From contig JAUVLV010000018.1 in NCBI GenBank assembly GCA_030600545.1, forward strand, positions 1 through 44,138: a DNA stretch of 44,138 bases. Direction: 5' to 3'. Below the pieces are notes generated by a model. The model worked only from the letters and a program-made list of their open reading frames with translations. It searched no databases and was not told where the DNA came from. This document shows, piece after piece, positions 10,001-18,719 of the stretch. The position numbers and the translations under genes were made by a program. The stretch is from Candidatus Aegiribacteria sp. GTDB taxonomy: Bacteria; Fermentibacterota; Fermentibacteria; Fermentibacterales; JCC-6. Numbering within the stretch: the stretch's first letter is position 1; each line of letters opens with the position of its first letter.

Positions 10001-10067
10001 TCTTGTGCTGATATCTCTGCCCGCCATGATACAGTTGACTTCCCGGAAAGGGAGGAAGAAAAAATGA
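7035..10067 (+). CDS. RND-family efflux transporter, inner-membrane subunit 2
   Basis: This 1010-residue paralogue of the preceding pump shares its layout: TM1 at 15-35 followed by RVPIEGTPDATLP, a TM4 motif FGLLVDGAVVVLEAI, and a TM10 motif GIAVNNSILLVDSF. The AcrB Asp-Asp pair is Asp-Gly here and the Lys940 position is Asn. I start it at the ATG at 7035, inside the end of the first pump gene, because the predicted protein then begins directly at the TM1 region (MVDLVLRRPRGTAVIF); the frame could be extended 17 codons upstream, but without need. Two adjacent, divergent RND genes with one adaptor suggest a heteromeric pump of the MdtBC type. The gene ends KGRKKK and overlaps the adaptor start by four bases (ATGA). 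Confidence 0.92.
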   Translation: MVDLVLRRPRGTAVIFAALLVLAIVSFNRVPIEGTPDATLPTLNISAYWSGADPEAICEQVTRPIEDVAREVKGVIEVSSTSRPGNSSVKVSFEKGTDMDVASMELTERISFLRDELPDAVMIGSVTQAVPRELTSEGFLIYAITGAEPSVLKQIADDIIVPRIERIEGISSVIVEGLGQQEIVLDIDRDALNSLDLTLIEVAGAVTNGIVDRNAGVAVDTSGLEAVIRLSTVPANVAELKDLVVSSRGGRFVTLSDVTSRILVDYNTSENFIYRYNGMDQVSLQIDRSSSSNAVRAAGLVKKEIEELEADLPEGIELNLNEDGTEGITKDLKDLSWRALISLILIVLILLLLNHSPLSTPLIISSIVFSAAMAITAVYLAGYSINILTLSALAIAFGLLVDGAVVVLEAIGYRRRHGMSPIEAAGIGAKEVAMPILGGILTTMVAMVPLLASEGILKLYYQPFAFTIAATLTASYFICLTLVPSIAGRWKSNKWYRERKWDRHLARMIAVLHHRPLIAVILAILLVGGAVYVFLAKVEKGEEWGFSFDVDYILVWMQFPPGTPQDVVDEAAKGFEAILANREGIESTRTSVYGESANIYSILTEEAVETGYGLQIEAEAVAYATTLGGTRSVYVRGMNPEPYWRSTRSAGMMQTIELRGFDYQGLKDIALAMQIMLERHPRVGEVNINWDPRNPERNQLAVVFDRQELADLGVNPYQIFQAFRYNLAGGYGREIQIGDESIDMTFRIDGMENPELSDVLESRIMTVGGTMELGDVIRIDTLDVQGSVERENGEYIRTIAYSFMGAERMAARFRVSLLDNLELPSGYRVYEEEYVPFWLQDDDTDMNLIVLLAIIAVFAVTAIVFESFTAPLYILAVIPMALVGVVAGFWIFDRVFSPQAYVGSVFLVGIAVNNSILLVDSFEKKKKTGMDIKKAADMVVAERLRPILQTSATTILGLLPLVLWPMQQSNDLWENLSFTVVCGMLISTPLVLISLPAMIQLTSRKGRKKK

Positions 10068-11110
10068 TTAACAAAGTGTTTTTTGCAGTTACCGTTATAG
10101 TTCTCTCTATCGCCGCATGCGGAGGTGAGGAGGAAGAAGCCGAAAGGGAGACTCTTGAACCTTCACCCCTTCCGGTAGCAGCTTCAGCTGCTGTTATTGA
10201 CACGCTGTTCGAAGTTGTCAGTTCAACGGGCAGGATAACTTCGGCAAGGACCCAGTCCCTCTCCGCACAGATCCAGGGTGAAGTTGTTCTGGCGCCTGAA
10301 TTCGTTGGAATGGAAGTAAGTGATGGAGAGGTAGTATTCAGGATCGCCTCGGGTGAGAGCGCTTCCAGCTTATCAAGCGCCAGCAGCTCTTACAGGAACG
10401 CACAGTCGCTGTACGAGTTCGAATGCGAGAATTACAGGGGTGAACTTACACCGGAAGTGAAAAGCATGCTGCGGCAGACAACCGGGCTTGCCGATGCTCA
10501 GACAAGACTTGCCTCAGCCCAGACGCAGTACAGTAACGCTGCCATTACAGCACGCTTCGATGGAGTGGTATCGGATGTTTCCGCAAGGGAGGGCATGGTT
10601 GTTTACCCGGGAACAGTTCTTGGAGAAATAATAGACCCCTGGAGCCTTCAGGCCAGGATAAATCTCGATGAGCGCGAGCTTGCCAGGTGCGCGGCCGGAC
10701 AGAGGGTTTACATGACAATTCCATCTCTTAACGACACTACACTGGTTGGAACTGTGGCATCGGTATCCCCTGTTATTAATCCTTCGATGAGAGCTGGAGA
10801 AGTCATAATTGACCTCCCCGCAGTGCCCAACCTCAGAACGGGAGCCACGGCCAGGGTTGAGATAGTTATAGCCGTGTATCCGGATCAGCTTGTAATACCG
10901 CAGGAGGCTATTCTGATAAGGGATGACCGCGATATGGTTTTCGTCGTTCTCGAAGGACATGCCAAATGGCGATACATTACACTTGGTCCTGAAGGAAGGG
11001 GCATAGTCGCGGTGGAAGAGGGGGAAGAAGGTATAAAGGAAGGTGATCAGGTTATCACCTCCGGTCATTACTCCCTGGCCCACGACGCTCCCGTAGCAGT
11101 GGTTAACTAG
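10064..11110 (+). CDS. Lipoprotein RND periplasmic adaptor (membrane fusion protein)
   Basis: This is a 348-residue adaptor that links RND pumps to an outer-membrane channel. The signal peptide ends in lipobox SIAAC followed by GGEEEE, so the mature protein is lipid-anchored. The order is as expected: a first half-lipoyl strand (about 50-85), a short helical hairpin rich in Ala, Ser and Gln (about 100-155), a second half-lipoyl segment (ITARFDGVVSDVSAREGMVV), a beta-barrel domain (about 195-275) and a membrane-proximal domain ending in DQVITSGHYSLAHDAPV. The hairpin is short, closer to MdtA/CusB-like than HlyD-like lengths. The ATG is chosen because GGGAGG lies just upstream and a lipoprotein signal follows at once. 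It is the last gene of the pump operon; no TolC-type outer-membrane gene is present, so the channel must be encoded elsewhere. Confidence 0.9.
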   Translation: MINKVFFAVTVIVLSIAACGGEEEEAERETLEPSPLPVAASAAVIDTLFEVVSSTGRITSARTQSLSAQIQGEVVLAPEFVGMEVSDGEVVFRIASGESASSLSSASSSYRNAQSLYEFECENYRGELTPEVKSMLRQTTGLADAQTRLASAQTQYSNAAITARFDGVVSDVSAREGMVVYPGTVLGEIIDPWSLQARINLDERELARCAAGQRVYMTIPSLNDTTLVGTVASVSPVINPSMRAGEVIIDLPAVPNLRTGATARVEIVIAVYPDQLVIPQEAILIRDDRDMVFVVLEGHAKWRYITLGPEGRGIVAVEEGEEGIKEGDQVITSGHYSLAHDAPVAVVN

Positions 11111-11270
11111 CGGAATCAGGTGACAACAGGAAATGAACTGCTAACTCAGCGTAAATTGCATTCAAAGTATTTTTAACTACCTTTGCCATCTAAATGCATA
11201 TGGCAATAGAGTTATCGCCGAATACATCGCGAATGAAATCGAATAATTATCCTGTACCCGGAAATACTTG

Positions 11271-11289
11271 AATGAGCAGACTCATTTTT
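11271..11289 (+). terminator. Weak intrinsic terminator candidate before the Cys-rich propeller gene
   Basis: AATGAG (11271-11276) pairs with CTCATT (11281-11286) across a CAGA loop and is followed by further T residues to 11289. The stem is short and AT-rich, so this is marginal. It lies about 160 bases after the pump operon and 30 bases before the next start. Confidence 0.25.
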
Positions 11290-11317
11290 CATCGGTTTAT
11301 CAGAATAAAGGTTATGG

Positions 11318-12517
11318 ATGAAATTTAGTTTTGCCACGCTATTCCTGCTGACCGCGGGAATTGTATTCGGAGATATCCCTGACTATACGCTTCAGTGGGA
11401 TTGTCTGACAGTTATGGATAAGCAGGGCGATGAAATTTTGTGCGACTGCATCATGTCAGATGACTGTTCATGTTTCAAGCTCGTATATCTTTCATGTACG
11501 GAATGCGGCAGAGAACTCTGGCTGCTGGAGCTGGACATAGCGGGAGAAATCATGAGTAGAACCGAGCTGCTTTTCGGTCATATCGATCAGTCAGAATGGG
11601 TGCTTCCCAGATTCATTGATGAAAGTACTGTGGCCATCGCGTACGGTTCCCGATCCGAAATCTGTAATACTGAGATTCAGATAGTTGACCTGTCCGGCTC
11701 GGAAGATGTAAGAACAATCAACCTCTCCGACCTTTTCCCGAACGATGTAATAGTTCGGATTACTTCCATTGAACCCTCGAGTACGGATCTGATGATACTT
11801 GTCGGCAGCAGCCAGTCATCAGAACAGATGAATTCACTTTTTGTTGCAACCATGGATATTAACGGTACGATTATCTGGCAGACAAAACTGTTCGGATCTC
11901 TGGATTATGTTCAGAAAGGAAGTACACTGAAACTTCTGAATGACGGTGGCTGCATACTGACGGACATGATTGACTGTTTTCCCTCGGAAGGCATTTTCAT
12001 TTACAGGCTTGATGCGGACGGCAGAGAGGTCTGGAGAAGTTCCATTGAGCTGGATTGTGAATGTTATACGGATTTCAGTGATTTCACCGAGCTCGATAAT
12101 GGAAACATCCTCTGCACCGGCGGATTCGAGCAGGCTGGTGGTCAGATGGCATACCGGGGTATGGTGGTATGCCTGGATCCCTCCGGCCATGAGCTCTGGC
12201 GAAGGGAGGACTGGTACCAGGATCATACTATGTTTGTTTCTGCGGAGCCTTTGCCAGGAGGCAGCTCCATGCTCACCGGATGGACCGGTACTGAGGGTGA
12301 TTACGTCTTTGAAATAATGGATATGGACGTACTTATTGCGGAAATTGATGCTGAGGAAGAATCAATCACCGGGTTCCTGATTGAAGAACCCGGAGATCAG
12401 AAACCCCGTTTTGTTTATGCGATGAGTGAAGGAGAGCTTTTCATAATCGGCGAGCATACCCCTGATGGAAACGACGAATCGGATATTTTCCTTGGCAGAC
12501 TTCTTATATCGCTTTGA
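11318..12517 (+). CDS. Exported protein, Cys-rich N-terminus and PQQ-like propeller repeats
   Basis: The protein has 399 residues and an N-terminal signal peptide (1-18) with no lipobox Cys, so it should be released into the periplasm or beyond. Seven cysteines fall between residues 29 and 63 (29, 42, 44, 50, 52, 60, 63), an unusual density that suggests disulfides or metal binding. The remaining chain has repeated 'D..G.IIWQTKLFG', 'LDADGREVWRSS' and 'LDPSGHELWRRE' segments, typical of PQQ-like or BamB-like beta-propeller blades. The start at 11318 gives a clean signal peptide; an ATG four bases earlier is in another frame. Its 3' end overlaps the convergent regulator gene by 14 bases. The exact function is unknown. 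Confidence 0.75.
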   Translation: MKFSFATLFLLTAGIVFGDIPDYTLQWDCLTVMDKQGDEILCDCIMSDDCSCFKLVYLSCTECGRELWLLELDIAGEIMSRTELLFGHIDQSEWVLPRFIDESTVAIAYGSRSEICNTEIQIVDLSGSEDVRTINLSDLFPNDVIVRITSIEPSSTDLMILVGSSQSSEQMNSLFVATMDINGTIIWQTKLFGSLDYVQKGSTLKLLNDGGCILTDMIDCFPSEGIFIYRLDADGREVWRSSIELDCECYTDFSDFTELDNGNILCTGGFEQAGGQMAYRGMVVCLDPSGHELWRREDWYQDHTMFVSAEPLPGGSSMLTGWTGTEGDYVFEIMDMDVLIAEIDAEEESITGFLIEEPGDQKPRFVYAMSEGELFIIGEHTPDGNDESDIFLGRLLISL

Positions 12518-15500
12518 GGATTATACTTGCGATTTCAGTCAATGTAAGTGATTCAGCCGAGGCTCTGATCTCATTTACCGTTTTGTCTGGCAGTTTACCA
12601 AGGACATTGCTGAGCAGTTCTTCAATATTCGTTGACTCGCCTTCAACGAAGAATGATTCTTTATTCTCCTTTATGAACAGAAGGGCTAACGCGGCATAAT
12701 CCAGCCTGTTATCTTCAACAAACCTCTTTGATATTTCGAGAAGTGCTGAGAGGGCAAGTGGAAGAAGGCCCACTAAGGTAGCTGTCTTAAGGGCTTTGCG
12801 GTAATATTCCAGGGATTTCCCTGGGTTTCCCAGGTTATTTACATCACGTCCGAGATTCAGATAGCAAATAACTATACCTTCGCGGTCTCCAATTCTCTCG
12901 GATATGGAAAGGCTTTTTTCATGGAGTTCCAGAGAATGCTGCTTGTCTCCTCTGACGAAAGAAACGTTGCCCAGGTTTCCAAGGCAGTTGGCAATTCCCC
13001 ATTGATTCCCAAGTGATTCGTAGGCTTTCAGGCTTTCTCTGTAGTACTCACCAGCATCCTCAAATCGGTCGAAAGTCATGGCTATGTTTCCCATGTTTAG
13101 CTGTGTGATGGATATTCCGTTGACATCATCTATTTTCCTGTAGATTTCATAGCTCTTTTTATAATAGGAGAGGATTCTGTCATAGTCCCTCTCATTATCG
13201 AAATCTGCCATTCTCATCGTAGCTCTGGCCAGAATTGATCTGTTACCGGATTTTTCAGCGCTTCCGTAGGCCTTTAAGCCCAGTTCTTGTGCAAGATCCA
13301 TCTGACCCCTGAGGATTGCTATCCAGGTTAGAACAAGCAGTGACTGTGCAGCAATTCCCTGTTCGCTCTCTTCCTCTGCGATTTCCAGTGCCCGTTCCAG
13401 TTGCTTGCAGGCTTCATCGTATCTGGTCAGCTTTTCAAGAGTGCAGCCCGTATCAAGGTGAAGCTGCGCAAGATCACCATAACCATCCGGAACGATGGAA
13501 AGAGCCCTCTGGAATGCAGATAGAGCTTCCGCAAAAGAACTTGTTGAATAGGCGGATTTGCCCGATCTCGACAGCCATTCAACGGCATGCTTCCGGTCAG
13601 CGCCCCTGTCATAGTGTTCGGCTATCAATCCGGAGAATTCTGAAACGCGGTCTCCGCTGTTATTGACAATCCACTCAGCAATCTTGCGGTGGTACGTTTT
13701 TCTGAGTTCAAGAAGTACTGTATCGTATGTTACATCCTTCAGTATCGCATGCTTGAAAAGATACTCCCGGGCGCGCGAGAACGTTGAATCATCGTTTCCA
13801 TGTATCAGATCCCTGGACTGCAGCAGAGAAAGCATTGAATCGGTATCTGTGCTGTTCTCATACAGATTCTCCACCGCAAGGTCCCAGAACAGTCTTCCTA
13901 TTACAGATGCTTTCTGAAGCATTTCTTTTTCCTCGCCGGGCAGGCTGTCAAGCCTGGCCTGCAGAACACCGGTAAGAGTAGAGGGTACTGTTTTCCTGAT
14001 CATTGATCCGGGTTTTACCGTCCATCTATCTTTTCCCGGAATGATAACACCGTCTTCCACAAGCATTGCTATCAGTTCTTCCACATAGAATGGATTGCCC
14101 TCGGAACTTGAAAGAACAAGGTTAGTGATATACGCAGGAAGGTCTTCCACTTCTTTCAGGATTTCTCTTATAAGGTTGCCACTGTATTTCTCGGACAATG
14201 GTTTCAATTTTATAAAACGATGCGGAAGCCCTTCCCCCCAGCGTGGATGCGTTTCAAGAAGAGGAGGTCTGGAAAGGGAGAGTATCAGTAGTCTGTCATC
14301 GGTGATATCCCCTGCCAGTCGTTCTATCAGTTCAAGGGATGTGTTGTCCGCCCAGTGCAGATCTTCAAGGTATATCAGGGTTCTGTTATCGGCTGCGGTG
14401 CCTCGGAAGTAATTGATCAGGCAGGACTGGCCGGTGGCTGCCAGAGCCGGTGTTCCCATGAGTTTTCTGACCGGTTCGGATGATGAAAAATCGAATCCTG
14501 CGTAGTGGCATGCTATATGTATTTCATCCTTTGTCAGATATTCACCCATTTCCGCTTCGAACTTCTTCCATGCGACTTCGGCTGAATCAGTTTCCCTGAC
14601 GTTCATTCTGTACCTTAGAATATCCCTGAATACCGAGCAGGGAGTATTTTTCATTTCAGGAGTACATCGCGCATTGAAGAAGACTATATCATCGCCTTCC
14701 CGCTCAACCCTCTTTCTGAATTCATGAAGCAGTCTGGATTTTCCAATACCGGCCTCACCGATAATGGTAATCATGCGGGGAGTGCTTTCAAGCATCGTTC
14801 TGTTAAGAGTGTCTATCATGGTCTGTAGTTCTTCATCCCTGCCTATCATTTCGGTCTCAATACCCAGTATACCTGTGTTGATCTGCTGGAATCTTCTGGG
14901 ATTGGCCGATAGGGCAACGTAGGTTTTCAGAGGATCGGTAATACCTTTTACTTCGATAGGATCTCTGGATTCAAAAACAAAAGCGTTCCGGACATGCTTG
15001 TAAGAATCATGAGAAACGATGACGCTTCCAAGCGGAGCTGAGGACTGAAGCCTGGATGCTACATTAACAGTGTTACCCATTGCGGTATATTCTCCCTTGA
15101 GTCCGATTCTGCCCAGGAAGACAGGGCCGGAATGTACTCCTATTCTCATTCTGAATTTCGGGATTCCCTTTTCCGGGTCAGGAAGGATTTTCTCCGCTGA
15201 AGCCTGCATCTCCAGAGCTGATTTTATCGCTCTTTCCGTATCGTTCTCCCGAACGGTTTCTGTTCCCCAGAGGGCCATAACGGCATCACCGATGTGTTTA
15301 TCTATCACACCTCCATGTTTGATTACGATGGAATCAAGGGCGGTCCAGAGGTAGTTAAGTGCCTCCGTAACGTATTCAGCATCGTGTGATCCGCATATTT
15401 TTGTGAAATCCGATATGTCCGCGAAGAGTACGGTAACGTATTTCCGCAATTTCCTTCCGTCATTATCACTGATATTCTCAAGCTTTTCCCGGAGAGGGAC

Positions 15501-15608
15501 CAGAGCGATATCCACGATTTCGCTTCCCAGCTCATCCCTTTTTTCCTCAAGGGCTGCGATGGCCTTCTGCAGACGTATCTTATTGTTCTTTGAACCTTCT
15601 TCAGCCAT
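12504..15608 (-). CDS. Class III nucleotidyl cyclase - ATPase - TPR multidomain regulator
   Basis: This 1034-residue cytoplasmic protein has three parts. Residues 1-50 are helical and charged. Residues about 57-235 form a class III adenylate/guanylate cyclase domain: metal-binding Asp64 (LFADISDFTK) and Asp108 (HIGDAVMA), Lys104 and Thr175 at the positions that select ATP in adenylate cyclases, and Asn182/Arg186 in GNTVNVASRL for the transition state. All catalytic residues are present. Residues about 255-600 form a STAND/AAA-type ATPase with Walker A GEAGIGKS (284-291) and Walker B LIYLEDLHWAD (411-421). The C-terminal third is TPR repeats, several with the NLGNV and NLGRD-type pattern. The architecture suits a signal-gated cAMP source whose TPR arm senses a partner. 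It lies alone, convergent with the propeller gene. Confidence 0.9.
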   Translation of the reverse strand: MAEEGSKNNKIRLQKAIAALEEKRDELGSEIVDIALVPLREKLENISDNDGRKLRKYVTVLFADISDFTKICGSHDAEYVTEALNYLWTALDSIVIKHGGVIDKHIGDAVMALWGTETVRENDTERAIKSALEMQASAEKILPDPEKGIPKFRMRIGVHSGPVFLGRIGLKGEYTAMGNTVNVASRLQSSAPLGSVIVSHDSYKHVRNAFVFESRDPIEVKGITDPLKTYVALSANPRRFQQINTGILGIETEMIGRDEELQTMIDTLNRTMLESTPRMITIIGEAGIGKSRLLHEFRKRVEREGDDIVFFNARCTPEMKNTPCSVFRDILRYRMNVRETDSAEVAWKKFEAEMGEYLTKDEIHIACHYAGFDFSSSEPVRKLMGTPALAATGQSCLINYFRGTAADNRTLIYLEDLHWADNTSLELIERLAGDITDDRLLILSLSRPPLLETHPRWGEGLPHRFIKLKPLSEKYSGNLIREILKEVEDLPAYITNLVLSSSEGNPFYVEELIAMLVEDGVIIPGKDRWTVKPGSMIRKTVPSTLTGVLQARLDSLPGEEKEMLQKASVIGRLFWDLAVENLYENSTDTDSMLSLLQSRDLIHGNDDSTFSRAREYLFKHAILKDVTYDTVLLELRKTYHRKIAEWIVNNSGDRVSEFSGLIAEHYDRGADRKHAVEWLSRSGKSAYSTSSFAEALSAFQRALSIVPDGYGDLAQLHLDTGCTLEKLTRYDEACKQLERALEIAEEESEQGIAAQSLLVLTWIAILRGQMDLAQELGLKAYGSAEKSGNRSILARATMRMADFDNERDYDRILSYYKKSYEIYRKIDDVNGISITQLNMGNIAMTFDRFEDAGEYYRESLKAYESLGNQWGIANCLGNLGNVSFVRGDKQHSLELHEKSLSISERIGDREGIVICYLNLGRDVNNLGNPGKSLEYYRKALKTATLVGLLPLALSALLEISKRFVEDNRLDYAALALLFIKENKESFFVEGESTNIEELLSNVLGKLPDKTVNEIRASAESLTLTEIASIILKAI

Positions 15609-15710
15609 ACCAAACCGATTTCATACTGGTTACGGCAACTCCTTTTGATTCACCTTCTATATCCGGTAAAACTCTTATACTGTGTCTGTACTGTCCCTTC
15701 ATAGTAAATG

Positions 15711-16196
15711 TTAAAGATGTAATTCCGAAAGCATTCGAATGATCTCACCTGACCTGATGACTGCTGAGTTCGGACAGGAAAGTACATTACAGAAAGCAAT
15801 TGCCTGGTGCGGATCCTTTCTTGGATAAAGATAGCACATTACAGTTACCGCTTCGGGACTGCAGGGACAGCTGGCCAGAACATCGAGCTCCGTTCCACAG
15901 TTGGGGCATGAAAAAACAAGAGGTTCATTCGGATCTACTTCTCCCTCGATCACACTGTAGGATGTGTCTCCGAATACTGCTGAAAGGGAAACAAGTCCGT
16001 TTCCGCTCTTTCTGCCGCGAAATCTCACAATGATTCCAGGGAAACCGGATACATCATGATCAACTGAAATCAAGTTATGCCCTTCAGGGCAGTATGCTGC
16101 GTTTACCACGACTTCAGCCTTAATGGTTTTCCTTTCATCATGTTCTATTTCAGGGATATTCAATCTGCCCTTATCGTTGAACATATTGCCTGGCAT
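15711..16196 (-). CDS. Cys-rich, probably zinc-binding protein of unknown function
   Basis: This 161-residue soluble protein has no signal peptide. It has several metal-site candidates: CPEGH (Cys36-His40), CPNCG (Cys97/Cys100), CPC (Cys110/Cys112), Cys121, Cys136 and Cys141. The region between the first and second Cys groups is beta-rich. CPNCGTELDVLASCPC resembles a rubredoxin-like zinc knuckle. It ends in an amphipathic segment. It lies 102 bases upstream of the cyclase gene on the same strand and could be co-transcribed with it; the spacing is too long for coupling. I do not recognise the family. Confidence 0.7.
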   Translation of the reverse strand: MPGNMFNDKGRLNIPEIEHDERKTIKAEVVVNAAYCPEGHNLISVDHDVSGFPGIIVRFRGRKSGNGLVSLSAVFGDTSYSVIEGEVDPNEPLVFSCPNCGTELDVLASCPCSPEAVTVMCYLYPRKDPHQAIAFCNVLSCPNSAVIRSGEIIRMLSELHL

Positions 16197-16418
16197 GTAA
16201 TTACTCCTTTTTCTAAATACAAATTTTGGATATTAACATCTCTTCATATATGATAGACATAAAGATGCAAAAGGAAAAGTACCCCTGTTTTATCTGCCAG
16301 TACGTCGTTACAGCAAAGATTGCGGCAACAACAATATAGTTAATCAGCGGTAATGATGGTGTTGGCGAATGAAATGTGCGGGTTTATTTGAACCATAGCT
16401 TCGGGAAGGAAGTACGAG

Positions 16419-18440
16419 ATGAAAACCAGGTCACTTTGCAGTGTAATAATGCTTCTTACGGGTCTGATTCTGGCAGTCGCCTGTGGGGAGAACGGAGCCC
16501 CGGTCGTACCGGAAGATTCTGATGTTGTTATTGAGCATGTTGAATCAGAAGGGGCGGCTGAGCTTATTCCCCGATCTGTTCTATTCGGCAATCCTGAGAG
16601 AATAAGGCCGCAGCTGTCCCCGGACGGTGAGCAGATCGCTTACATAGCTCCGGTTGACTGCGTTCTCAATCTCTGGGTTATGAATGCCGATGGAACTGAA
16701 GCCAGGCAGCTCACCTACGATACCAACCGTGGTGTAACCAATTATTTCTGGGCGGAGAACGGTATAGATATTCTTTACATGCAGGATCAGGCAGGTGAAG
16801 AGAATACGCATGTGTACAGGCTGAATGTTGAAACTGAAGAAGTAACCGACCTTACTCCTTTCGAAGAAGTAAAAGCCTACGTAAGCGCTACTGACCGCGA
16901 TCAGCCTAACACGGTAATTATCGAGATGAACAAGAATAATCCTATGTTCTTCGATGTCTATTCCTGTGACCTCGAGACCGGAGAGCTTACACTGCTTCAG
17001 GAGAATCCTGGAACGACCGAAGACGGCTGTATGGTTCTTGGTTATATGACCGATGAAGATTTGAATATTCGAGGAATGGCTACAATAAACCCGGAGAGTG
17101 GTACGATTGTATTCTATCTTAAGGATGTCGGTGCAGAGGAATGGAAAGAGTTCGTCAGCTTTTCTGCTCTTGATTCAGTCAGCCCACAGCGTTTCAGTGA
17201 GGATGGCAGGGGCATTTATTACGAGTCCAATCTGGAATCCAACACAACCATGCTATTCTATCAGGATCTGGATACCGGAGAGATAACTGAAATAGCCCAC
17301 GATTCGCTTGCGGATGTAGGCGGTGTTTCCTTTGATCCTTTCACTGGTGAACCCAGGGCAGTCAGTTTCCATTACCTTCGAAGGAACGTCGAAGTTCTTG
17401 ATTCTTCGATCCAGGATGATTACGATTTCCTGGGTGAATTCCATCCGGGTGACTTTGGGATTACTTCCAGGGATAATGCTGACAGTACATGGATAGCGGT
17501 GTATTTCACTCCACAGAGTCCTGCCAAATACTATCTCTACGACAGAACATCGCAGGAAATGACGTACCTTTTCAACGCTATTCCCGCCCTTGATGATTAT
17601 CAGCTGGCAGAAATAGAACCTGTTCTTATTCCGGCACGTGATGGACTTATTCTGCCCAGCTATCTGACACTTCCCCTTGATGCCGGTGATGAACCTCTTC
17701 CCATGGTTCTTTACGTGCATGGCGGTCCGTGGGCAAGGGATTACTACGGTTACGAACCTTTCGCTCAAATGCTTGCTAACCGAGGCTGTGCCGTTCTTCA
17801 GGTTAATTTCAGAGCTTCATCCGGTTTCGGCAAAGAGCATCTCAATGCCGGTAACAAAGAGTGGGGCGCTCTTATGCAGGATGACCTTACGGATGCAGTT
17901 AACTGGGCGATTGAACAGGGAATTGCTGACCCTGAAAGGGTAGTCATTATGGGAGGCTCCTACGGTGGTTACGCGACGCTTGCCGGAGTTACATTTACCC
18001 CCGACCTTTATTGCGCTGGAGTGGATTTCTTCGGGCCATCAGACCTTATTACCTTCAGGGAAACCGTTCCGCCGTACTGGAAGCCTATGAACGTCCTTAT
18101 GGATATTAGAGTGGGTGATATGGATGAAGATTCACTGATGCTCGAGGAGCGTTCTCCGCTTAATTACGTCGAGAATATCAGTGTTCCTATGCTCATAATT
18201 CAGGGCGTTAACGATCCCAGAGTGGTACAGGCGGAATCGGATCAGATGGTGGAAGCTCTTAGAAACAACGGCAACGAAGTTTACTATGTGGTTTACGATA
18301 ACGAGGGGCACGGTTTTGCCATTGAAGCGAACAGGCTTGAATTCGCGGGCAGGGTGGAGGAATTCCTTTACAACAATGTATCCGGTCTTGAATGCCAGAT
18401 GTTCGAGGAGATCCCAAACTCCACTTCTCACGTCAGATAG
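16419..18440 (+). CDS. Lipoprotein S9-family (prolyl oligopeptidase-like) peptidase
   Basis: The protein has 673 residues. The signal peptide ends in lipobox LAVAC, with Cys22 as the lipid-modified residue, so the enzyme is membrane-anchored outside the cytoplasm. Residues about 45-400 form a TolB/WD-like propeller (RIRPQLSPDGEQIAYIAPVD opens the first blade). Residues about 410-665 form an alpha/beta-hydrolase domain with a complete triad: Ser514 in GGSYGGYA, Asp599 in GVNDPRV and His631 in EGHGFA. YVHGGPWARDYYGYEPF is the oxyanion-hole strand. The family hydrolyses short peptides or acyl-amino acids. The start follows GGAAGGAAG. The TAG stop shares its last base with the first G of a repeat copy (18440), so the C-terminal tail (NSTSHVR) may have been set by that insertion; the catalytic domain is intact. 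Confidence 0.92.
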   Translation: MKTRSLCSVIMLLTGLILAVACGENGAPVVPEDSDVVIEHVESEGAAELIPRSVLFGNPERIRPQLSPDGEQIAYIAPVDCVLNLWVMNADGTEARQLTYDTNRGVTNYFWAENGIDILYMQDQAGEENTHVYRLNVETEEVTDLTPFEEVKAYVSATDRDQPNTVIIEMNKNNPMFFDVYSCDLETGELTLLQENPGTTEDGCMVLGYMTDEDLNIRGMATINPESGTIVFYLKDVGAEEWKEFVSFSALDSVSPQRFSEDGRGIYYESNLESNTTMLFYQDLDTGEITEIAHDSLADVGGVSFDPFTGEPRAVSFHYLRRNVEVLDSSIQDDYDFLGEFHPGDFGITSRDNADSTWIAVYFTPQSPAKYYLYDRTSQEMTYLFNAIPALDDYQLAEIEPVLIPARDGLILPSYLTLPLDAGDEPLPMVLYVHGGPWARDYYGYEPFAQMLANRGCAVLQVNFRASSGFGKEHLNAGNKEWGALMQDDLTDAVNWAIEQGIADPERVVIMGGSYGGYATLAGVTFTPDLYCAGVDFFGPSDLITFRETVPPYWKPMNVLMDIRVGDMDEDSLMLEERSPLNYVENISVPMLIIQGVNDPRVVQAESDQMVEALRNNGNEVYYVVYDNEGHGFAIEANRLEFAGRVEEFLYNNVSGLECQMFEEIPNSTSHVR

Positions 18441-18482
18441 GGGTCAGGTCTTGCATTCGGGCATTATTACACTATTATATAT
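18440..18482 (+). repeat. Direct repeat copy 1, left edge of the carbamoyltransferase segment
   Basis: The copy begins GGGGTCAGGTCTTGCATT and runs into GCATTATTACACT and an AT-rich tail. It matches copy 2 at 22527 in 38 of 43 positions in the same orientation. After a variable AT tract both copies are followed by a similar CTGAGT-ACTT stretch, so homology may extend further. In copy 2 the centre is a perfect TGCAT-TT-ATGCA palindrome; copy 1 has mismatches there. I recall similar GGGGTCAGGTCTTG repeats beside transposase-related genes in other environmental genomes, but no transposase is present here. Confidence 0.8.
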
Positions 18483-18719
18483 CTATTGCTATATATAATA
18501 AATGTATAATGATATCTGAGTACTTTTAGTGATCGCAGTCGCTGCTGCTGCATAAGTTCAGTATTGTGAACGATGTTCTGGGTTGCTTGTTGCTGTTGCT
18601 CTATCGAGAGATGATAATCCGGGAAGCTTTTTTCAGTAAAATATCCGCCGGAGGGGAAAGATCTCAATAGAATCTTTGAACAGTGATTATTCAAATGCAA
18701 TACAAGATTGGGAGTCTTC

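Noticed and set aside
9923-10063. Upstream extension of the RND adaptor frame by 47 codons
   Set aside because: It lies inside the pump gene and destroys the lipoprotein signal; the ATG at 10064 has a ribosome binding site and an ATGA overlap.
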